A stretch of DNA of 11,956 nucleotides from Pseudomonadota bacterium (GTDB taxonomy: Bacteria; Pseudomonadota; Alphaproteobacteria; Rhizobiales; Xanthobacteraceae). Location of the stretch: assembly GCA_021779635.1 (NCBI GenBank), contig JAJYAH010000137.1:1-11956 (forward strand). The letters are read 5' to 3'. The position numbers and the translations under genes were made by a program. Shown piece after piece: positions 1 through 7,500 of this stretch (position 1 is the stretch's first letter; every line of letters starts with the position of its first letter). Below the pieces are notes generated by a model, which saw only the letters and a list, made by a program, of their open reading frames with translations, had not been told where the DNA came from and did no database searches.

Positions 1-669
1 AAAACTCCCCTTGTATTTGTTTGAGCGCGCATTCCCGGCATTTTGAATGCCGTTGGTCTCGGCGAAGAAAATCCCGAGGCTGATGCGGCCCGCAAGTTCC
101 GCATTCGCGGCATCGAGACCTTTCGCCCGCGCAATCACCATGCCGAGATCGACGACATCCCTGAACGGCGTTTCTGATTTTTGCGCGTTGGAGGGTGGGG
201 CGTCCAACAGTTCGAAAAGCCTGAAGTACTCATCGAGCAGCGGCTCGCGGTCCGCGTCGAAATACGCCGGCGGGATTGCGAACTTGTTGGGTCTTCCGAT
301 TTTGGAGGGAAGCGCATCGGTGAAGTCCTTGTACGCGCTGATCATGTCGTTGCGCGCGAGATAAAGCGCCTGTCCCGGCAAGTTCGGCAGTGGCTGATGT
401 GAACTGACCTGCGCGCGCCGCTGGCGTAGCACCAGCTCGAATCTCGCGGCGGCCTGGTCATAGGCCGCGAGCGCGTCGGACTGCCTTTGCGTGACGGCGC
501 TCTCCTGGCCCATGGCAGGGGATATGAAGCGGTAATGGCCGATCATGGGGATGGCGAACGACCGGCCCGCGTCACGGATGGCATCACTGGCGAGAAAAGC
601 CAGCGGCGCGAGGACCAACCCGAGACCAAGCGCCGCCCGGGAGACTGCTTTGCAGGCCTTCTTCACCAA
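1..669 (-). CDS. Secreted or membrane-anchored protein of unknown function, C-terminus off the window
   Basis: The minus strand is open without a stop from 669 to the left edge, giving 223 codons; the C-terminus lies outside the window. The start is TTG at 669-667 or GTG at 666-664, placed 6 or 9 nt after a clear GGAGG (680-676 on the minus strand). The first 28 residues form a signal peptide or anchor: basic VKKACK, then a hydrophobic stretch rich in Ala, Leu and Gly. Next comes a hydrophilic helical region, with ALAAYDQAAARFELVLRQRR near residues 65-85. The last visible residues, about 199-223, include IFFAETNGIQNAGNARSNKY. A Glu (residue 204) followed by Thr-Asn-Gly and a small, polar stretch resembles the catalytic-Glu region of lysozyme-like or lytic transglycosylase domains, but that resemblance is weak and inferred. 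I do not recognise a family. The unbroken frame, signal-like N-terminus and ribosome site support a real gene. Plus-strand frames over this region are shadows of it. Confidence 0.8.
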   Translation of the reverse strand, partial: MVKKACKAVSRAALGLGLVLAPLAFLASDAIRDAGRSFAIPMIGHYRFISPAMGQESAVTQRQSDALAAYDQAAARFELVLRQRRAQVSSHQPLPNLPGQALYLARNDMISAYKDFTDALPSKIGRPNKFAIPPAYFDADREPLLDEYFRLFELLDAPPSNAQKSETPFRDVVDLGMVIARAKGLDAANAELAGRISLGIFFAETNGIQNAGNARSNKYKGSF

Positions 670-779
670 GTCAGTCCTCCAGACCCCGAAAGTCGACTGA
701 ATGTTGCTCGCCGGATCGTAAACAGGGAATGTGTGGCTGGCGAGACGGAACAGCCTTTCGGACAAGCCGCGCCTTTCTG

Positions 780-1262
780 TCGATTTTTTCGGCCAAACCG
801 CAACACATCGCATTCCCGCGGTGCGAGCAGCGCCCGGGTTGGTGCGTTCGTTACGTCCTCCGAAGGGGAGGGCGCAGGGAATACCGGGTGCCTGGCCGCA
901 CCCGCAGCCTCGCGTGCAGAAAAGAAAGCACACGAGTTAGTCACCACAGGTAGGCCGAACATTCCGGCATTCCCTGCGCGATGGTTTTACGGTTTCCTTC
1001 GTACTCGCCCCGGAGACCGGGCTTTGTGTCTCCGTCACTCCCAACAAGCGTTAGCTCCTTGGGAGCTTGATATCAGCGTCGGGATATCAGGCCCACACGA
1101 CTTCGCCGTCCGCATCCGCGCGTTTCGTCTGATCGCACTGACACGTCCATCGCATTCCACGCCCAACGTTCGTGACGATCGCGAAACGCCCCTCCGGATC
1201 GGGCGTGGAACGGGGCGAGCTGGTAAACGTGATTTGCCCGACGGCGCAAGCGGAATTTGCGT
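780..1262. repeat. Degenerate dispersed intergenic repeat of Bradyrhizobium type
   Basis: I see no credible gene here, although several frames stay open by GC content. The text resembles a multi-copy intergenic sequence that I recall from many Bradyrhizobium genomes. The recognisable pieces occur in the usual order: a GAGGGCGCAGGGAATACCGG-like block (about 866-888), a block around GCACACGAG (929-937), CATTCCCTGCGCGATGG (968-984), CTCGCCCCGGAGACCGGG (1004-1021), the CCACACGACTTCGCCGTCCG block (1092-1111), and CGTGACGATCGCGAAACG (1171-1188) followed by a TTGCCCGACGG motif (about 1232-1242). In other genomes its translations give spurious hypothetical proteins. The boundaries are approximate. 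The identification is from memory, not from an alignment. Confidence 0.6.
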
Positions 1263-1292
1263 CGGCACCGGCAGGCTCCATGGAGTTTCTCC

Positions 1293-1322
1293 TTGGCCGT
1301 TGCCGATTGAGGGGCCTATCTT
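1293..1322 (+). promoter_or_regulatory. Possible promoter upstream of the first small secreted gene
   Basis: TTGGCC at 1293-1298 and TATCTT at 1317-1322 are separated by 18 nt, with the second element about 50 nt before the start codon at 1373. The match to a housekeeping consensus is partial (TTG... and TAT..T). It would give a short leader ending in the strong AGGAGG at 1361-1366. This is a pattern match only. Confidence 0.2.
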
Positions 1323-1372
1323 GTTGCTGATCCTGACTTATGGCGGATATCGTCTCAACTAGGAGGGGCGCC

Positions 1373-1726
1373 ATGTTTACGATCTCTCGATCCCTGCTCG
1401 TTTTGAGTGCGGTGCTGATGCTGAGCACGCAATCATTCGGCAAGGGCGGGAATATGAGAAGCGAGGATCGCTATGAATCGCAACACATCGGCAATCTCCC
1501 AGCCAACGTTCGTCAGGCAGTTCTGCGGCGTTGTCCCAACGCCAAGGCCCTGCACGATTTCTCAACCTATACCGATCACCTGCAGGTGATGGTCTTGCAC
1601 TTCGAACGCCTGTATTGCGAGCGGAAATCGTTTTGCGGGCCGCCTGGATGCCTCCATCAAACCTATATTTCATTTCACGGGCACTACCGGCTTGTCGAGA
1701 GCCATTACGCTTCCGAAGGAAACTGA
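1373..1726 (+). CDS. Small secreted four-cysteine protein, paralogue of the 8870-9256 product
   Basis: This encodes 117 residues of a family I do not recognise. ATG 1373 is preferred over ATG 1340 because AGGAGG at 1361-1366 sits 6 nt upstream and the protein then begins with a clean signal peptide: residues 1-23, hydrophobic LLVLSAVLML, likely cleaved near SFG-KGG. The mature part holds KGG (24-26), EDRY (31-34), QH (37-38), NLP (41-43), KALH (58-61), LHFE (75-78), and cysteines at 54, 82, 88 and 93, the last inside GCLHQ (92-96). By hand alignment it shares about 43 residues over about 95 positions with the gene at 8870-9256. The two bracket the metal efflux genes on the same strand. Four conserved Cys plus conserved His would suit disulfides in the periplasm or metal binding. 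A role alongside the efflux pump is an inference from position only. Confidence 0.8.
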   Translation: MFTISRSLLVLSAVLMLSTQSFGKGGNMRSEDRYESQHIGNLPANVRQAVLRRCPNAKALHDFSTYTDHLQVMVLHFERLYCERKSFCGPPGCLHQTYISFHGHYRLVESHYASEGN

Positions 1727-1906
1727 GGTGTAGCGCCTTTAACCCGGTTCATTTGGTAGCCATCGCGCCGCGGAGCGTTTTCAACTGGCATCATCACAGC
1801 TCTCGCTGAGGAACCCGCACGGCTGAGGATGTTACAGTATTGCACATCGACAGCCGCCCGCAGCGTGTGCTAGCGGGAATGACTGCTTAATCCGAGACGA
1901 CATGAA

Positions 1907-2263
1907 GTGAAATCATTGCAGCGCAAGCGCCGCTTTCAATTTCTTGGCCGCACTGCCCGGACAATGGCCGCGTTCGTTACGCTCCTGTATGTGCTTGCCG
2001 GCGCCTTGCACGGATTTCATGACCTCGACGTCGCGAATTCATCCGGGAAGGTGATCGTTTCGATCGGCGAGGATGGTGGCCAGTCCGAGAAAGGAATTGC
2101 TACCGAACACCACTGTCATGGCTGTTTCTCCGTATCGATACCTTCACCGGTAACTGCTGTGGCCGACGTCAAATCGGCGCAGGACGTCATTATCCCCCTC
2201 GATATTCCGCGACCGGGCCGTCCGCCGGGTATCGATCCCCCGCCGCCAAAATTCCTGACCTGA
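1907..2263 (+). CDS. Small membrane-anchored HHCHGC protein in the CzcI position
   Basis: This encodes 118 residues with no family I can name firmly. The frame starts at GTG 1907; an ATG five bases earlier (1902) reads only ATG-AAG-TGA. An internal ATG at 1964 (residue 20) would remove the basic N-terminus (KSLQRKRRFQFLGRTAR) that suits a signal anchor, so GTG is kept with moderate confidence. A hydrophobic segment spans about residues 20-34. HGFHD lies just after it and EHHCHGC near residues 67-73, followed by a Pro-rich tail (RPGRPPGIDPPPPKF). The clustered His and Cys suggest metal binding outside the cytoplasm. It sits 55 nt before czcC, the same place as the small CzcI protein in Cupriavidus czc clusters, and the layout (anchor, His/Cys cluster, short polar tail) is similar. 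Orthology to CzcI is not shown. The Shine-Dalgarno sequence is weak. Confidence 0.75.
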   Translation: MKSLQRKRRFQFLGRTARTMAAFVTLLYVLAGALHGFHDLDVANSSGKVIVSIGEDGGQSEKGIATEHHCHGCFSVSIPSPVTAVADVKSAQDVIIPLDIPRPGRPPGIDPPPPKFLT

Positions 2264-2318
2264 ACGTGATCGCTGGGACCTGCCGCGTCCCCTCATTGTC
2301 TCACTCGTCGGGTAGAAC

Positions 2319-3617
2319 ATGATCCTTTTTGGAGGCGCCGCGCGTTTTGCGTGCGCGATAGTATTGCTGGCCAGCCCGTGGCTGACGTCTGCTTCGCAGG
2401 CACAGACCCTAACGCTCAAGGCCGCCCTCCAGGGTGCGCTTGCGGCCAACCCACGCCTCACGGCCGCCGGGCGCGACGTGGGCATCGCCGCCGGCCGGCG
2501 CGTCCAGGCAGGCGCGCTCATCAATCCTGAAGTTTCCTACGAACTAGATAACGCTTTCGGCACTGGAATCTTTCGCGGCACCCAGTCCGGCGAGTCGACG
2601 CTGCAAATCAGCCAGGTCTTTGAATGGTTCGGCAAGCGCGATGCGCGGATAGCTGCGGGCGCCGCGGGCGTCGATGTCGCATCGATCCAGCAAAAGGCGG
2701 TCCGGCTCGAAGTCCTCTCAGAGACGGCAATTGCCTTTCTCAATGTCCTTGGCTTGCAGCGAAAGATTCAGATTCTCGATGACCAGATAGCTGCCCTTGA
2801 CCGATTGACGCCGCTTCTGCGGCGCAGGGTCGAGGCGGGTGCTTCGTCGCCGGCGGAAACCGGACGGGCCGAGGTCGCATCCGCCCTGGTGAAGGCGGAC
2901 CGCGAGCGGCTTCGGGCCTCGCTCTCCAGCGCTCGCCGTGATCTTGCGGTGATGATGGGAGATACAGCGCCAAAATTCGCTGCTGTGTCCGGACGGCTGG
3001 AGTTCACGGGCCGTCCTCCATCGTTCCAGTCCGTGGTTTCGGCCATCGATGCCAATCCGCAGCTGGTGCGGTGGATGGCGGTCTATGCGCAGCGTAACGC
3101 CGAACTCCTGGTGGCTCGCCTGAAGCCGTATCCCGATGTACGGATCGCGGCGGGCTGGCGCCATTTCAACGAAGTTTTCGACGGCCCTGTCAGGGAAACC
3201 AACGACAATGCCGTCAGGTTGTCCCTCTCGGTGCCGATCCCCGTTTTCGATCAGAACCAAGGCAATATTCTTTCGGCGGAAGAAAGCCTGGCCAAGATCC
3301 GATACGAACGGGAAGCCAACCGCAACACGCTGATCGTGCTGGCCGGACGTGCTTACGATTCCTTGCAGGGGTCACTGCGAGAACTATCCATCCTGCGGGA
3401 GACGGCAAATCCCAAAGCCAAGGAGGCCGTTGACGCGATCGCTGAAGGCTACGGCCAAGGGCGATACAGTCTGCTCGAAGTTCTGGATGCCCAGGCAAGC
3501 GTTGCGCAAACACGCCTTCGCGAAGAGGAGGCAGAGCAGAACTTCCATGTCGCGGTTGCAACGATCGAGGGGTTGGTCGGCAATCCGTTCAAGCTCGCAC
3601 GGGAGAAGGTCAGATGA
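2319..3617 (+). CDS. czcC: CzcC-like outer-membrane efflux protein (TolC/OEP family)
   Basis: This 432-residue protein should form the outer-membrane channel of a tripartite heavy-metal efflux pump. Residues 1-29 are a signal peptide (hydrophobic CAIVLLASPWLTSAS, then QAQ). There is no lipobox cysteine. Two OEP repeats follow, each with long coiled-coil helices: the first begins near LTLKAALQGALAANPRL with LINPEVSYELDN after it, and the second has NPQLVRWMAVYAQRNAELLVARLKP. SVPIPVFDQNQGNI and GRYSLLEVLDAQ near the C-terminus are characteristic of the CzcC/CusC-type branch. The length is normal for the family. ATG 2319 has no clear Shine-Dalgarno sequence but gives the complete signal peptide. 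The stop overlaps the czcB start in an ATGA junction, so the two are translationally coupled. Substrate specificity comes from CzcA, not from this protein. Confidence 0.92.
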   Translation: MILFGGAARFACAIVLLASPWLTSASQAQTLTLKAALQGALAANPRLTAAGRDVGIAAGRRVQAGALINPEVSYELDNAFGTGIFRGTQSGESTLQISQVFEWFGKRDARIAAGAAGVDVASIQQKAVRLEVLSETAIAFLNVLGLQRKIQILDDQIAALDRLTPLLRRRVEAGASSPAETGRAEVASALVKADRERLRASLSSARRDLAVMMGDTAPKFAAVSGRLEFTGRPPSFQSVVSAIDANPQLVRWMAVYAQRNAELLVARLKPYPDVRIAAGWRHFNEVFDGPVRETNDNAVRLSLSVPIPVFDQNQGNILSAEESLAKIRYEREANRNTLIVLAGRAYDSLQGSLRELSILRETANPKAKEAVDAIAEGYGQGRYSLLEVLDAQASVAQTRLREEEAEQNFHVAVATIEGLVGNPFKLAREKVR

Positions 3618-4594
3618 GGGCGACATCAACCATTATTGTTGCACTCTTGGCGGCCGCCCTTGGAGCCTATGGCTATGCTCAATTTGGACAGCCGAAAATC
3701 GGGGCTGCAAGCCTTTCATCGGCCACCAAGGAGGGAAGTTCCGCGAGCGAGCACGTTGAACCGGACGAGCATGGCGCCGACCGCATCAAGATCAGCGACG
3801 TCAAGCTCGCCGCTGCCGGCGCGACGTTCGCCGAAGCAGGTTCGGCGACTTTGACCAATACGTTGTCGTTCAACGGGGTCCTCCGCGCCAATCAGGAGAC
3901 GGTCGTCCAGGTCACGCCACGCTTTCCGGGAATTGTGAAATCGGTCGGCAAGCGCGTTGGCGATGCCGTGGCAAAGGACGAGCCGGTCGCGTTGATCGAG
4001 AGCAATCAAAGCCTCACGGCCTATGAACTCAAAGCTGCGATCGCGGGGACCATCATCGACCGGCAGATATCGCTCGGAGAGTACGCCTCCGAGCAAAAGC
4101 CGGCATTCGTGGTTGCTGATCTTTCGACGATTTGGGTCGATCTGTCGATCTACAGACAGGACCTCAGCCGCGTCCGAATTGGCAACGAAGTCCTGATCGA
4201 TCCCGACGACGGTGCTGGCGATATCAAGGGCTTGATCTCCTATCTCGCGCCAGTCGGTGCGAGCGACACCCAGACCGCGATAGCCCGCGTCGTCCTGCAG
4301 AACAAAAGCGGCCGGCTGCGGCCTGGGCTGTTCGTGACGGCCCGACTGGTGCTGGCCGAGCGGAAAGTGCCGGTCGCGGTGCATGCCGGCGCGATCCAGA
4401 CCCTCGAAAACAAGTCCGTCGTGTTCGTGCGGGAAGGCGGCGACAAGCTGGAGGCGCGCCCGGTGGAGCTCGGCGATTCGGATCAGAGGTTCGTGGAGAT
4501 CCGCGCCGGTATCTCGCCCGGAGAGAAGTACGTCGCCGAGAACTCGTTCGTTGTAAAGGCGGAGATGGGCAAAGGCGAGGGCGACCATGATTGA
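3614..4594 (+). CDS. czcB: CzcB-like periplasmic adaptor (RND membrane fusion protein), short hairpin-less form
   Basis: This 326-residue adaptor should link CzcA to CzcC in the periplasm. Residues 1-22 are a signal or anchor segment (IIVALLAAALGAYGYA). A polar linker with scattered His and acidic residues (SEHVEPDEHGADRIK) follows. The first lipoyl half-motif is at about 102-129 (PRFPGIVKSVGKRVGDAV) and the second at about 141-158 (AAIAGTIIDRQISLGEY). VADLSTIWVDLSIYRQD and DTQTAIARVVLQN mark the beta-barrel, and RLRPGLFVTARL starts the membrane-proximal part. Only about 11 residues separate the two lipoyl halves, where adaptors normally carry an alpha-helical hairpin of tens of residues. This makes the protein shorter than Cupriavidus CzcB. 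GGGAGAAGG (3601-3609) serves as its ribosome site. It overlaps czcC by 4 nt and czcA by 8 nt. Confidence 0.93.
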   Translation: MRATSTIIVALLAAALGAYGYAQFGQPKIGAASLSSATKEGSSASEHVEPDEHGADRIKISDVKLAAAGATFAEAGSATLTNTLSFNGVLRANQETVVQVTPRFPGIVKSVGKRVGDAVAKDEPVALIESNQSLTAYELKAAIAGTIIDRQISLGEYASEQKPAFVVADLSTIWVDLSIYRQDLSRVRIGNEVLIDPDDGAGDIKGLISYLAPVGASDTQTAIARVVLQNKSGRLRPGLFVTARLVLAERKVPVAVHAGAIQTLENKSVVFVREGGDKLEARPVELGDSDQRFVEIRAGISPGEKYVAENSFVVKAEMGKGEGDHD

Positions 4595-7500
4595 GCGCCT
4601 TATCGAATTCTCCATTCGCCAGCGCTGGCTCGTGATGCTGGTCGTGCTTGGGCTCGCGGCCTTCGGCGGCTGGAACTTCACACGGCTGCCGATCGACGCG
4701 GTCCCCGATGTCACCAACGTCCAGGTTCAGATCAACGCCAATGCTCCGGGGCTTTCTCCGCTGGAAGCCGAGCAGCGCATCACCTTCCCAATCGAAACTG
4801 CGATGGGTGGAATGCCGAAGCTCGACTACACCCGCTCGATTTCTCGCTACGGTCTGAGCCAGGTGACCGCCGTTTTTCAGGACGGGACGGACATCTATTT
4901 CGCGCGACAGCTCATCAATGAGCGCATTCAGCAGGTCAAGGATCAACTGCCCTCGGGGATTGAGGTCGCGATGGGTCCGATTTCCACGGGGCTCGGTGAG
5001 ATATATTCCTACACGGTCAGTGCCAAGCCCGGCGCAAAGTCACCCAATGGCAGCCAGTACACCCCCACTCAACTGAGGACCATACAGGACTGGATCATCA
5101 AGCCGCAGCTGAGGACCGTTCCGGGAGTCGTCGAAGTGAACTCGATCGGCGGCTATGAACGTCAATTCCACGTGCTGCCGAATCCTGCACGGCTGATGGC
5201 TTACAATTTCGGATTCCGCGACGTGCTGGCGGCTCTCGCAAACAACAATTCGAACGTCGGGGCCGGCTATATCGAGCGCAACGGCGAACAGTACCTGGTT
5301 CGTGCGCCGGGCCAGGTTGCGACAATGGAGGAAATCCGGGATATCGTGATCGGCTCTCGCGGAGGCGTTCCGGTCCGCATCCGCGATGTGGCGGATGTGC
5401 AGGAAGGCATGCCCTTGCGAACGGGCGCCGCGTCCGTGAATGGGCAGGAAACAGTCCTTGGCACCGCGATGCTGCTGATCGGTGAAAACAGCCGGACGGT
5501 CGCGCAGCGAATTGCCGCAAAGCTTCAAGCGATCTCCAGGTCGCTGCCGGAGGGCGTCGTCGCAAAAGCCGTCTATGACCGCACCCGTCTGGTGGAGGCA
5601 ACCATTGAGACGGTCGAGAAGAACCTTCTTGAGGGCGCAGCGGTGGTGATCGCGGCCCTCTTCCTGATCCTGGGCAACATCCGGGCGGCGATGATTACCG
5701 CCTGTGTCATCCCACTTTCGATGCTGTTCACGATCACAGGGATGGTTGGGAGCAAACTCAGTGCCAATCTAATGAGCCTCGGTGCGATCGACTTCGGAAT
5801 TATCGTCGATGGTGCCGTCATCATCGTGGAGAATAGCCTTCGATTGATCGCAGAGCAGCAGGGCAAGCACGGCCGCCGCCTCTCGTTGAGCGAGCGGATC
5901 AGCACGATTCGAGCTGGAACAAGCGAAGTCGTCAGGCCGAGCCTGTTCGGCACGCTGATCATTGCCGTCGTCTACCTTCCTGTACTCACCCTGACCGGTA
6001 CGGAAGGCAAAATGTTCTTTCCGATGGCCTTGACCGTGCTGATGGCGCTGACCGCGGCCGTAGTACTCTCCGTGACATTCGTTCCAGCCGCGATCGCGAT
6101 CGGGGTCAGAGGCAAGGTTTCCGAAACCGAAAACATCTTCATGCGGCTGGCGAGGCGGCTTTATTTGCCGCTCCTCGACGCGGCCATCCGCTATCGGCGC
6201 AGTGCTGTGCTGCTCGCGCTTGGGGTTGTCACGGGCAGCCTGCTCGCCGCCACGCGAATGGGCGGAGAGTTTATTCCGAGCCTCGATGAAGGAGACGTGA
6301 TCATCGAGACGATCAGGATACCGGGGACAAGTCTGACCCAGAGCGTCGAAATGCAGTTGCGGCTGGAGAATGCCATCAAGCAGGTCCCTGAGGTCGCCAC
6401 CGTATTCTCGAAGGTTGGTACGGCGGAAATCGCCAACGATCCGATGCCGCCAAATGCCGTCGATACCTACGTCATTCTAAAGCCAAAAGACCATTGGCCA
6501 GATTCCGGAAAAACCAAGGGCGAGGTGGTTGAGGAACTCGAGCGCGTCGCAAATACGCTGCCCGGGAGCACTTACGGAATGTCGCAACCGATCCAGATGC
6601 GCTTCAACGAACTCATCGCAGGGATAAGGAGCGACGTCGGGATCAAGATATTCGGCGACGATCTCGATGTACTCCAGGGGCTCGCCCAGCAAGCCCAGTC
6701 GATCGTGCGCGGAATCCAAGGAGCGGCTGACGTGAAGACTGAGCAGGTGGCAGGCCTTCCGATCCTGACCGTCAAGCTCGACCGTCAAGCCCTGTCCCGA
6801 TACGGCTTAAGCGTCTCCGACGTGCAGGACGTCGTCGAAATAGCGGTCGGAGGGAAGGCTGCCGGAAAGCTCTACGAGGGCGACCGTCGTTTTGATATCG
6901 TGGTACGCCTGCCTGAGCATCTGCGCGGAAACCTGGATTCGATCAACGCGATTCCGATATCCCTGCCGGCGACATCCGATGGTTCGTCGCTGACGAGGAC
7001 GGCCTGGACCGGGTCTGCGAGCACCGCTTTGAGGTACGTCCCGCTCTCTTCGGTCGCCGCAATAGAGGTGAAACCAGGCCCCAATCAGATCAGTCGCGAG
7101 AACGGCAAGCGCCGTATCGTTGTGACCGCGAATGTTCGCGGACGCGACTTGCGGTCTTTCGTTGCCGAGGCCCAGGACGCGGTCGATCGAAAACTGAAAC
7201 TGCCAGCCGGCTACTGGATTGGTTGGGGCGGGCAATTCGAGCAACTTGCTTCAGCCACCAAACGACTGGCCGTCGTCGTGCCGATCGCGTTGCTGCTCGT
7301 CTTCATGCTGCTCTTCATGAGCATGGGCTCCCTCGCAGACGCGCTCCTGGTCTTCAGCGGCGTGCCCTTGGCGCTGACGGGTGGCATCGCCGCGTTGGTG
7401 CTGCGTGGTTTGCCCCTTTCGATCAGCGCCGGCGTTGGATTCATCGCGCTGTCCGGCGTGGCCGTCCTGAATGGTCTGGTGATCATTGCGTTCATCCAGC

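Noticed and set aside
487..1362. Long plus-strand open frame of 291 codons
   Set aside because: It begins antisense inside the minus-strand secreted gene and continues through the dispersed repeat. It has no ribosome site and its composition is Arg/Gly/Pro-rich as in shadow frames.
1340..1372. Upstream ATG 1340 for the first small secreted protein
   Set aside because: It lacks a ribosome site, would place AGGAGG inside the coding sequence, and breaks the signal peptide shared with the paralogue.
1087..1443. Minus-strand frame of 118 codons
   Set aside because: Its C-terminal half resembles spurious translations of the Bradyrhizobium repeat, and its N-terminal part lies antisense to the start of the small secreted gene at 1373.
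1857..1877. CCCGC / GCGGG hairpin upstream of the HHCHGC gene
   Set aside because: Five pairs with an 11-nt loop are expected by chance in high-GC DNA.
2275..2291. GGGAC / GTCCC hairpin between the HHCHGC gene and czcC
   Set aside because: The stem is only five pairs with no T run, so it gives no good reason to call a terminator.
3716..4717. Minus-strand frame of 333 codons across czcB and czcA
   Set aside because: It is antisense to two well-recognised genes and shows no family resemblance.
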